Assembly (NCBI GenBank): GCA_910586735.1
Contig: CAJUJW010000025.1
Location: forward strand, 1-34,757
Length of the DNA: 34,757 nucleotides
DNA from: an uncultured Oscillibacter sp.
GTDB taxonomy: Bacteria; Bacillota; Clostridia; Oscillospirales; Oscillospiraceae
Direction of reading: 5' to 3'
Translations under genes and position numbers: made by a program
The notes under the pieces: generated by a model
The model's input: the letters and a program-made list of their open reading frames with translations, nothing else
Databases searched by the model: none
Told to the model about the DNA's origin: nothing
In this document: piece by piece, positions 20,796 through 28,293 of the stretch
Layout: every line of letters begins with the position of its first letter
How positions within the stretch are numbered: position 1 is the stretch's first letter

Positions 20796-20877
20796 GTACA
20801 ATATTCCTGTTTTTGAAAAGCCTCGCCTTGTGCAAATTTCCACGGCGCCTTTAAAAAATCCACAAAAGCGCCCGTTC

Positions 20878-20905
20878 TTGCAAGTGAATTCATGGTAACT
20901 TGCAA
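20878..20905. promoter_or_regulatory. Inverted repeat upstream of the TAXI promoter
   Basis: TTGCAAG (20878-20884) and CTTGCAA (20899-20905), 14 bp apart, ending 28 bp before the -35. A possible binding site for a regulator encoded elsewhere. Confidence 0.35.
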
Positions 20906-20933
20906 AAATTATTTACAGTGCTAAAATGTCCCC

Positions 20934-20962
20934 TTGAAAAAAGGGCTGTTTTGTGCTATGAT
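20934..20962 (+). promoter_or_regulatory. Sigma-A promoter of the first TAXI TRAP operon
   Basis: -35 TTGAAA (20934-20939), 17-bp spacer, -10 TATGAT (20957-20962). The leader to the start codon is about 60 nt. Confidence 0.8.
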
Positions 20963-21027
20963 ATTCTCATCCTTGCAGGAGCTGTGTCCAGTTTCTGCAA
21001 AATCCAATCCTGAAAAGAGGAAGAACG

Positions 21028-22113
21028 ATGAAAAAGAAATTCTCTCTGCTGATGGCCGTCCTCATGCTGGCCATGCTCCTCTCCGCCTGCGGCGGCGATA
21101 AGGTCACCGGCACAGGCGGCGGAAGCTCCGCCCCTGCCGACACCTCCGCCCCCGCCGACACCTCCGCTCCCGCCGACACCGGAAGCTCCGACGGCTCCGG
21201 CGCTTCCGCCGTGGCCCAGGACACCAACACCGTGGCCGTGGGCGCCGTGGTCATCGCCCGGGACGACGTGCCCGAGGACGACATCTACGCCCTGACCTCC
21301 GCCATCTTTGAAAACATCCCCACCATCACCGAGCAGCACGCCAAGGGCGGCGAGCTGGACCTGGACTTTGCCTCCTCCGTCACCTCCGTGCCCTATCACC
21401 CCGGCGCGGCCAAGTACTTCGCCGAGAAGGGCAAGGAAGTCGCTTCCGTGAAGGAAGGCGCGGGCTCCGGCGATTCCAAGGCCCTGACCTTCGGCACCGG
21501 CGGCGAGTCCGGCACCTACTATGCCTTCGGCGGCGTGCTGTCCAGCTATATCTCCAATAACACCGGCGTCTCCGTCACCGCCGTGACCTCCGGCGGCTCC
21601 AAGGCCAACATCGAGGACCTGGCCGCCGGCGACATCCAGCTGGGCTTCGTCCAGTCCGACGTTATGAGCTACGCCTACAACGGCGAGCGCCTCTTTGACG
21701 CCAAGGTGGAGAACTTCTCCGTGGTGGCCGCCCTCTACATGGAGCAGGTCCAGATCGTCACCACCAATCCCGACATCAAGTCCGTGGCGGATCTTGCGGG
21801 CAAGTCCGTCTCCATCGGCGACCGGGGTTCCGGCGTGTGGTTCAACGCCGTGGACGTGCTGGGTGCCTATGACATCGACCCCGACTCCGGCATCAGCCCG
21901 GTCTATCAGGGCTTCGGCGACAGCGCGGACAGCCTGAAGGACAAAAAGATCGACGCGGCCTTTGTCGTGGCCGGCGCGCCCACCACGGCCATCGTGGACC
22001 TGGCCACCAGCGGCCCCGTGTACCTGGTCAGCCTGGACGAGGAGCACACCAACGCCCTGCTGGCCTCCTCCCCCTACTACAGCGCCTATACCATCCCCGC
22101 CGGAACCTATTGA
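21028..22113 (+). CDS. TAXI-family TRAP substrate-binding lipoprotein, apparently circularly permuted
   Basis: The 361-residue protein starts with a lipoprotein signal (LLSAC, Cys21), then a Ser/Ala/Pro/Asp linker containing three APADTS repeats (residues 34-51). What follows is out of the usual order. Residues about 66-140 (TVAVGAVVIARDD ... YHPGAAKYFAEKG) are the block that closes TAXI proteins. Residues about 150-361 (LTFGTGGESGTYYAFGG through AVTSGGSKANIEDL, SIGDRGSGVWFNAVD, to TIPAGTY) are the block that should come first. The protein stops at IPAGTY, exactly where the first block normally continues. The second TAXI protein in this window (33373-34473) has the normal order, ending HPGAERYYREMGY. 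The frame is intact, with RBS and operon context, so it is probably functional. Confidence 0.9.
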   Translation: MKKKFSLLMAVLMLAMLLSACGGDKVTGTGGGSSAPADTSAPADTSAPADTGSSDGSGASAVAQDTNTVAVGAVVIARDDVPEDDIYALTSAIFENIPTITEQHAKGGELDLDFASSVTSVPYHPGAAKYFAEKGKEVASVKEGAGSGDSKALTFGTGGESGTYYAFGGVLSSYISNNTGVSVTAVTSGGSKANIEDLAAGDIQLGFVQSDVMSYAYNGERLFDAKVENFSVVAALYMEQVQIVTTNPDIKSVADLAGKSVSIGDRGSGVWFNAVDVLGAYDIDPDSGISPVYQGFGDSADSLKDKKIDAAFVVAGAPTTAIVDLATSGPVYLVSLDEEHTNALLASSPYYSAYTIPAGTY

Positions 22114-22133
22114 TTCCGACCCCGAGCCAATCC

Positions 22134-22164
22134 CGGCAAGGGCCGCGTAATGCGGCCCTTGCCG
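22134..22164 (+). other. Intercistronic hairpin between TAXI binding protein and permease genes
   Basis: A 13-bp perfect stem (CGGCAAGGGCCGC 22134-22146 with GCGGCCCTTGCCG 22152-22164) without T-tract. In transporter operons such stems protect the 3' end of the binding-protein message and raise its level over the permease. A third partial copy, CGGCAAGGG, follows at about 22201. Confidence 0.75.
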
Positions 22165-22239
22165 CATTGAAAGGGCAGCTTCTCCGCCGCCTCTTCAATA
22201 CGGCAAGGGCTGATCTCATTTTACAAGGAGGCGTCGCCT

Positions 22240-24279
22240 ATGAGCGAGAAAGACAGCAAACACATTCCCGACGTGGAAGTCGGCACCGCCGCGGACATGG
22301 ACGAGGTCATGCGGAAGTACGACCGGGAGTCCGCCACCCGCATCTGGGAGGGCAAGCCCAAGACCGTGGTCAGCGTGGTCATGGCCCTGTTCTCTCTGTA
22401 CTGCATCTGGTCCACCCTCCGCTGCACCTGGGACCTTCCCATCCGGCTGACGGCCTTTCTGGGCCTCATCACCATCATGGGCTATCTCACCTACCCCGCC
22501 CGGAAGGACCACGTGAAGCCCAACTCCATGCCCTGGTACGACGTGGTTCTGATGCTGCTGGGGTCCGGCTGCTTCTTCTATTACTGCGTCAACTACAACT
22601 CCCTGGTCATGGTCATCACCAGCGCCGCGAAAATCAACCCGGCCAGTGAAACCGCCGTCTCGGGCGCGTGGTTTTATCTGGCCATCGGCGTGATCGCCAT
22701 TTTGTGCCTGGCGGAGCTGTGCCGCCGCTGCGTGGGCCTGCCCATCCTCTGCGTGGTGGGCGCGCTGCTGATCTACACCTTCGCCAGCGGGCAGAACCTG
22801 GCCCGGGTGGTCTACACCCTCTTCTATGGCACCTCCGGCGTCATGGCCACACCCATCCAGGTCTGCGCCAAGTTCATCGCCGTGTTTATCATCTTCGGCG
22901 CGTTCCTGGAGCGGACGGGCATCTCCAATTTCTTCATTGATCTCGCCAACTCCCTGGCGGGCAGCACCTCCGGCGGCCCCGCCAAGGTGGCGGTCATCTC
23001 CTCCGCCCTGTGCGGCATGGTGTCCGGCTCCTCCGTGGGAAACACCGTCACCACCGGTTCCGTCACCATCCCCATGATGAAGCGGACCGGCTACCAGGGC
23101 GAGTTCGCCGCCGCCGTGGAGGCGGCGGCCTCCACCGGCGGTCAGATCATGCCCCCCATCATGGGCGCGGCGGCCTTCCTCATGGCGGAGTATATGGACA
23201 CCACCTACGCCAACGTGGCGCTGAAAGCCATCCTCCCCGCCCTGCTGTATTTTACCGGCATCTTCCTGGCCGTCCACCTGGAGGCCCGGCGGCTGGACCT
23301 GAAGGGCGTGCCCCGGGACCAGCTGCCCAAGTTCGGCATCCTCATCCGCAGCATCTACCTGCTTCTGCCCCTGGTGGTTCTGGTGTGGATGGTCTCCACC
23401 AACACCCGGACTCTCCAATACTCCGCCTCCATCGCCATCCTGCTGGCCATCCTGGTGAGCCTGCCCCACATGTTTACGGACAGCCGGGCCCAGCGTGACG
23501 AGGGCTTTGCCGTCCACTTTGCCAAGGACACCGCCTCCATGGTTGTCAACGCCCTGGAGGCCGGGGGCCGCAGCTGCATCACCGTGGCCGTGGCCTGCTC
23601 CATGGCGGGCATGGTGGCCGGGTGCATCACCGTGACGGGTCTGGCCTCCAAGCTCATCAACGGGGTCATCAGCATCAGCCGGATGGTCCCCAACGAGAGT
23701 CTGGCCATGTTCATCGCCCTGTTCCTCACCATGCTCTGCTGCATCGTCTTAGGGATGGGCGTGCCCACCACGGCCAACTACTGCATCATGGCTTCCACCT
23801 GCGCCCCCATTCTGATCCAGCTGGGCATCGGCAAGATTCCCGCCCACTTCTTTGTGTTCTACTTCGGCATTGTGGCGGACATCACGCCCCCCGTGGCCCT
23901 GGCGGCCTACGCCGGCAGCGCCATCGCCAAATCCGACCCCATGAAAACCGGAATCAACGCCACAAAGCTGGCCATCGCGGCCTTCATCGTCCCTTATATC
24001 TTCGCCTACAGCCCGGCCATGCTCTTCGTGGACGTGACCAGCGTCTTCCAGGTGGTCCAGATTGTGGTCAGCGCGTTGCTGGGCATCTTCGGCGTCGCGG
24101 CGGCCCTGAACGGCTACCTGTTCCGGCCCATTCCCAAGGGGCTGCGGCTGGCCCTGATCATCGCGGGCCTGGCCATGATGGTCCCCGGTTCCGCCACGGA
24201 CGTGGTGGGCCTGGCGGTGCTGGCCGCCGTGGTGCTCTACCAGCGGTCCATGACGAAAAAAGGCCCCGCCACAGCATAA
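22240..24279 (+). CDS. TAXI TRAP transporter fused permease (4TM-12TM)
   Basis: The 679-residue membrane protein joins the small and large TRAP subunits in one chain. After a cytoplasmic N-terminus of about 45 residues come four to five helices (small-subunit part), then the DctM-like large domain. Conserved large-domain motifs are GGPAKVAVISSALCGMVSGSSVGN, AAASTGGQIMPPIMGAAAF, LGMGVPTTANYC and FYFGIVADITPPVALAAY. It uses an ion gradient to import the ligand delivered by the binding protein upstream. Strong AAGGAGG precedes ATG 22240. The ligand is unknown (TAXI systems have been linked to glutamate, ketoglutarate and other organic acids). Confidence 0.95.
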   Translation: MSEKDSKHIPDVEVGTAADMDEVMRKYDRESATRIWEGKPKTVVSVVMALFSLYCIWSTLRCTWDLPIRLTAFLGLITIMGYLTYPARKDHVKPNSMPWYDVVLMLLGSGCFFYYCVNYNSLVMVITSAAKINPASETAVSGAWFYLAIGVIAILCLAELCRRCVGLPILCVVGALLIYTFASGQNLARVVYTLFYGTSGVMATPIQVCAKFIAVFIIFGAFLERTGISNFFIDLANSLAGSTSGGPAKVAVISSALCGMVSGSSVGNTVTTGSVTIPMMKRTGYQGEFAAAVEAAASTGGQIMPPIMGAAAFLMAEYMDTTYANVALKAILPALLYFTGIFLAVHLEARRLDLKGVPRDQLPKFGILIRSIYLLLPLVVLVWMVSTNTRTLQYSASIAILLAILVSLPHMFTDSRAQRDEGFAVHFAKDTASMVVNALEAGGRSCITVAVACSMAGMVAGCITVTGLASKLINGVISISRMVPNESLAMFIALFLTMLCCIVLGMGVPTTANYCIMASTCAPILIQLGIGKIPAHFFVFYFGIVADITPPVALAAYAGSAIAKSDPMKTGINATKLAIAAFIVPYIFAYSPAMLFVDVTSVFQVVQIVVSALLGIFGVAAALNGYLFRPIPKGLRLALIIAGLAMMVPGSATDVVGLAVLAAVVLYQRSMTKKGPATA

Positions 24280-24289
24280 GAGTCCTCGG

Positions 24290-24318
24290 AAAGCCGCCCT
24301 GTTCAGGGGCGGCTTTTT
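24290..24318 (+). terminator. Terminator of the first TAXI operon
   Basis: AAAGCCGCC with GGCGGCTTT (24290-24316, CTG/CAG pairing inside) and five T at the end. Confidence 0.85.
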
Positions 24319-24480
24319 CCCGGTTCGGCCCTTTGACGGAAAGCCCTCCCTCCGCTTCCAAATCTTTGTGCAGATTTTCTGGAACCTTTTTCGCTTTCTC
24401 TTCGTCTAAAAGGCAGGAGATCTTATATTTAAGAAAACCTTAAGAAATCTGTAACCGTTTTGTTGTTGTTTTCCCCGGCA

Positions 24481-24507
24481 AACTGTTCTAGTATCAATGA
24501 TACAGTT
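24481..24507. promoter_or_regulatory. Nested palindromes before the adaptor operon
   Basis: GTATC-AAT-GATAC (24491-24503) inside AACTGT (24481-24486) and ACAGTT (24502-24507). It lies about 100 bp before the adaptor gene in an AT-rich stretch and is a candidate operator. No clear -35/-10 pair was found beside it. Confidence 0.35.
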
Positions 24508-24607
24508 TTGATGCTTCCCCGCGCTACCCTGTTCCCGCGCGGCCGCAGCGGCGAAGTTCCGCGCGGCCGTTCAAGTAATGCCAACCAACCGGTGAAGGAG
24601 AAAGCCT

Positions 24608-26308
24608 ATGTCAGAAGTCATGGATCGCGAGCAGCAGACCGAGGCCGTCCAGGCCGCGCCCGAGACGGCGCCCCCCGCGCCGGAGGTTGTGGAAACGACC
24701 TCCCTTTGGAAAAAGTGGAAGGGCATGCCCCGGAAGAAGCGGCGGAAAATCGTCCGGTGGTTTATCCTCCTCCTGATTCTCATCGCCATCGGCCTGGGCG
24801 TGTACTACTTCCTGTCCCAGAAGGGCGGAGGCGGCGAGACCGAGGTCCTCACCGACGTGGTGCAGTACGGCCAGATTACGGCCACCGTGGACGGAAGCGG
24901 CCTCACCAAGGCCAAGGACAGCGAAACCATCACCATAGCCACCACGGGCACCGTGTCCGAGGTCTTCGTCAACGAGGGCGACACCGTGGAACCGGGGACT
25001 CCCCTGTTCGTCATCGACTCCGACGCCGCCCGGAACGCCGTGGACAAGGCCCGGCAGGACGTGCTGGGCCGGGAGAAGCAGCTGAACGCCCTCTTAAAGG
25101 ACGTGGCGGGCCTCAACCTGGCGGCGGGCTACTCCGGCAAGCTGATGGAGGTGGTGGACCTGAACCCCGGCGACACCGTCAGCAAGGAGCAGAAGCTGGC
25201 CGTCCTGGCGGACGACACCCGGCTGCGGCTCACCCAGTATTACAGCTACGCCTACGAGGGCATGATCCACCAGGGCCAGCAGATGGACGTGTCCATCCCC
25301 GCCCTGATGAGCGCGCTCCCCGGCACGGTGGAGGCGGTCCACATGGTCAGCCGCATCACGCCGGAGGGCACCAAGCTCTTCTCCGCCGACATCCTGGTGG
25401 AGAACGAGGGGGCCCTCACCGCCGAGATGGCGGCCTCCGCCACCGTGACCACCCCCGAGGGCGAGACCGTCTACCCCTATGAGCCCGGCAAGCTGGAGTA
25501 TTTCCGCACCGGCGACCTGAAGTCCACCGTCAACGGCACAGTGCTCTCCAGCGCCCTGGTGGACTACCTCCAGGTCACCGCCGGACAGGTTCTGGTCCGG
25601 GTGGACGGCGAGGACAGCGAGGCGGAGATCTTCTCCGCCCAGCAGAGCCTGGAGGAGGCCCAGAAGGAGCTGGAGACCGCCGAGAAAAACCTGGCCAACT
25701 GCTCCGCCGTGGCCTCCATCGCGGGCAAGGTCATCGGCCTGACCATGAAGCCGGGAGACGAAATCGCCGCCAACACCACGGTGGTCACCATCTCGGACAC
25801 CTCCTCCCTGATTGTCAACGCCACGGTGGACGAGCGGAACGTCAGCGCCATCGAGCCGGGGATGATGGTGGATCTGGACCAGTGGGGCACCACGGCTATG
25901 GGCACGGTGGAAAGCGTCAGCCTCTCCAGCACCATCAACAACGGCGTGGCAACCTATCCCATGGTCATCTCTGTGGACAACTCGGAGGAAACCCTCCAGG
26001 TCAACAGCTACATCAACTACTCCCTGACCGCCAGCGAAAACGACAACTGCCTGATCCTGCCGCTCCAGGCCGTCCGCACCGTCTCCACCGAGGAGGGCGA
26101 GACGCTGACGGTGGTCTACGTCGCCGGCGACAAGCCGGAAACGGCGGTGGAGGGCGTCATGTCCGACGAGACCATCCCCGAGGGCTACTGGCCCGTGCCG
26201 GTGGAAATCGGCATCTCCGACAACTACAACGTGGAAATCAAGTCCGGCGTGGAAGAGGGCACTGAGGTCTTCACCCAGGTCCAGTCGGCCGACCCCTGGG
26301 GTTACTGA
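24608..26308 (+). CDS. HlyD/MacA-type efflux adaptor with duplicated adaptor module
   Basis: The 566-residue protein has a cytoplasmic start with KKWKGMPRKKRRK, one membrane helix (about residues 50-68) and a long extracellular part. That part holds two copies of a lipoyl-type half followed by a barrel segment. In copy one, GTVSEVFVNEGDTVEPGTPLFVI leads to QYYSYAYEGMIHQGQQMDVS. In copy two, after a helical hairpin (SAQQSLEEAQKELETAEKNLANCS), come SIAGKVIGLTMKPGDEIAANTTVVTI and VDERNVSAIEPGMMVDLDQWG. Most MacA-like adaptors have one such set. It is translationally linked to an ATPase gene 1 bp downstream. In a single-membrane cell such adaptors work with MacB-like pumps across the wall. Confidence 0.85.
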   Translation: MSEVMDREQQTEAVQAAPETAPPAPEVVETTSLWKKWKGMPRKKRRKIVRWFILLLILIAIGLGVYYFLSQKGGGGETEVLTDVVQYGQITATVDGSGLTKAKDSETITIATTGTVSEVFVNEGDTVEPGTPLFVIDSDAARNAVDKARQDVLGREKQLNALLKDVAGLNLAAGYSGKLMEVVDLNPGDTVSKEQKLAVLADDTRLRLTQYYSYAYEGMIHQGQQMDVSIPALMSALPGTVEAVHMVSRITPEGTKLFSADILVENEGALTAEMAASATVTTPEGETVYPYEPGKLEYFRTGDLKSTVNGTVLSSALVDYLQVTAGQVLVRVDGEDSEAEIFSAQQSLEEAQKELETAEKNLANCSAVASIAGKVIGLTMKPGDEIAANTTVVTISDTSSLIVNATVDERNVSAIEPGMMVDLDQWGTTAMGTVESVSLSSTINNGVATYPMVISVDNSEETLQVNSYINYSLTASENDNCLILPLQAVRTVSTEEGETLTVVYVAGDKPETAVEGVMSDETIPEGYWPVPVEIGISDNYNVEIKSGVEEGTEVFTQVQSADPWGY

Positions 26309-26309
26309 T

Positions 26310-27011
26310 ATGGCGAGTCTAATTGAATTGAAGGACATCTTCAAGATCTACGGCGAGGGTCTTGAAAGCGAGGTCCGGGCCCTGGACGGGGTTTCCCTCA
26401 CCATACAGCGGGGGGAATTCGTGGCCATCGTGGGCCAGTCCGGCTCCGGCAAGTCCACCATGATGAACGTCCTGGGCTGCCTGGACATCCCCACCCGGGG
26501 GAACTACCTCCTGGACGGCACCGACGTCCGGGAGCTGACGGACACGGAGCTCAGCCGCATCCGCAACAAGGAGATCGGCTTCATCTTCCAGCAGTACAAC
26601 CTGATTCAGTCCCTGACGGTGCTGGAAAACGTGGAGCTGCCCCTGATTTACCAGGGCGTCCGGGCGGACGACCGCTATGACCTGGCCCTGGAGGCCCTGA
26701 ACCGGGTGGGTCTTTCCAACCGCGTGAAGCACAAGCCCACAGAGATGTCCGGCGGCCAGCAGCAGCGGGTGGCCATCGCCCGGGCCATCGCCACCAAGCC
26801 CCCCATCATCATGGCCGACGAGCCCACCGGCGCCCTGGACTCCCGGACGGGCCACGAGGTGCTGGAGTTCCTCCAGCAGCTGAACCGGGAGGGGACCACC
26901 GTTATCCTCATCACCCACGACAACGGAATCGCCGCCACGGCCCGCCGCTGCGTGCGCCTCCAGGACGGCAGGATCGTCTCGGACCAGGAACAGGAGGTGG
27001 ACTGGTTTTGA
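26310..27011 (+). CDS. MacB/LolD-type ABC transporter ATPase
   Basis: The 233-residue ATPase has Walker A GQSGSGKST (residues 42-50), Q-loop FIFQQYNLIQSLTVLENVELPL, signature MSGGQQQR, Walker B IIMADEPTGALD and switch VILITHDN. The LTVLENVELPL segment is typical of the MacB/LolD/FtsE group that drives mechanotransmission rather than import. It starts 2 bases after the adaptor stop without a clear ribosome binding site and overlaps the permease start (TTGA), so the three genes are tightly coupled. Confidence 0.95.
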   Translation: MASLIELKDIFKIYGEGLESEVRALDGVSLTIQRGEFVAIVGQSGSGKSTMMNVLGCLDIPTRGNYLLDGTDVRELTDTELSRIRNKEIGFIFQQYNLIQSLTVLENVELPLIYQGVRADDRYDLALEALNRVGLSNRVKHKPTEMSGGQQQRVAIARAIATKPPIIMADEPTGALDSRTGHEVLEFLQQLNREGTTVILITHDNGIAATARRCVRLQDGRIVSDQEQEVDWF

Positions 27012-28279
27012 ATATCCGACAGGCAGTGAAAATGGCCTGGAAGTCCATCGTCGGCAAAAAGGGCCGGTCCATGCTGACCATGCTGGGCGTCATCATCGGA
27101 ATCGCGGCGGTCATGACCATCGTCTCCGTCATGAGCGGATACGCCGCCAAAACCATGGAGCAGTTCTCCGCCATGGGAAGCAACAAAATCACGGTAGACA
27201 TCTACAGTTACATGTATGAAGCGGACGAAAACGGCAACATGATCAGCTCCGGCAAGGACTACTTCCCGGACCTCTATGCCTACTGCAAGTCCATCCCCCA
27301 GTACATCGTGGGCATCACGCCGGAGGCCCGGGCCAACGTCAGCGTGGTCTACGGAACGAAAAACTCCGCCAACTTTGAGTGGGGCTGGGACGACGCCACG
27401 GGGCAGATGACCGGCCAGCGGCCCCCGGACGTCTACTATGTCTCCAACCAGTACAGCGCCTGCAACAATCTGACGATTACCAAGGGCCGGGACCTGGGCG
27501 AGCTGGACGTCGAGCGGTACAACCAGGTGTGCGTCCTGGGCTCCCAGGCGGCGGAGGTGTACTTCGACGCCGCCGACCCGGTGGGTAAGTTTCTCCAGCT
27601 CAACGGGCAGAACTTCGAGGTGGTGGGAGTCTACGCCCCCCGCGTCACCGGAAGCGACGCCCAGGGGAGCACCATCGACAACATCATCCTCCTGCCCTAT
27701 ACCGCCCGCCGGCTGCTGGGAGGCGACCGGATTGAGAATTTTATCATCAAGGCCAAGGACGGCGTTTCCACCACGGAGGTGGCTACCCGTGTCCGGGGCT
27801 TCTTGAAGGGGCTCGTGGACCCCGCCACCGGGGATTCCTGGGTGCAGCCCGACGACCGCTGGCAGCAGAGCATGAACGAGCAGATGGGCATGATCTCCCT
27901 GGTGCTGGGGGGCATCGCCGCCATCTCCCTTCTGGTGGGCGGCATCGGCATCATGAACATCATGCTGGTGACGGTGACAGAGCGCACCCGGGAAATCGGC
28001 ATCCGCCGGGCCATCGGCGCACAGCAGAGCAGCATCGTCACCCAGTTTTTGATCGAGGCGGCCATGCTCTGCGGCATCGGGGGCATCATCGGCATATTGA
28101 TCGGCACCCTGGGCTGCTACGTGGCGGGAAATCTCCTGTTCCACATGACCATCTACCCCTCCGCCGCCGTGACGGCGGGGGCCCTGGGCTTCTCGGTGCT
28201 GCTGGGGCTGATCTTCGGCAGCTATCCGGCCATCAAGGCGTCCAAGCTCCAGCCCGTCGAGGCGCTCCGAGCGGAATAA
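27008..28279 (+). CDS. MacB/FtsX-type ABC permease
   Basis: The 423-residue protein has the MacB layout: one helix near the N-terminus (MLTMLGVIIGIAAVMTIVSVM, about 22-43), an extracytoplasmic domain of about 240 residues, and three helices at the end. GGIGIMNIMLVTVTERTREIGIRRAIGA is the diagnostic FtsX-domain block, and the C-terminus ends PAIKASKLQPVEALRAE. The start is TTG at 27008, overlapping the ATPase stop. The pump probably exports peptides or envelope-active compounds or moves surface components; no substrate can be named. Confidence 0.95.
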   Translation: MNIRQAVKMAWKSIVGKKGRSMLTMLGVIIGIAAVMTIVSVMSGYAAKTMEQFSAMGSNKITVDIYSYMYEADENGNMISSGKDYFPDLYAYCKSIPQYIVGITPEARANVSVVYGTKNSANFEWGWDDATGQMTGQRPPDVYYVSNQYSACNNLTITKGRDLGELDVERYNQVCVLGSQAAEVYFDAADPVGKFLQLNGQNFEVVGVYAPRVTGSDAQGSTIDNIILLPYTARRLLGGDRIENFIIKAKDGVSTTEVATRVRGFLKGLVDPATGDSWVQPDDRWQQSMNEQMGMISLVLGGIAAISLLVGGIGIMNIMLVTVTERTREIGIRRAIGAQQSSIVTQFLIEAAMLCGIGGIIGILIGTLGCYVAGNLLFHMTIYPSAAVTAGALGFSVLLGLIFGSYPAIKASKLQPVEALRAE

Positions 28280-28293
28280 TGAGGAGGAAGACT

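Noticed and set aside
21127..21180. Three 18-bp tandem repeats as a CRISPR or satellite element
   Set aside because: They encode the APADTS linker of a lipoprotein in frame; similar linkers occur in the second TAXI protein.
21028..22113. Fusion or tandem duplication of two binding proteins
   Set aside because: Each canonical block occurs only once and the total length is that of one TAXI protein, so rearrangement in order is the simpler reading.
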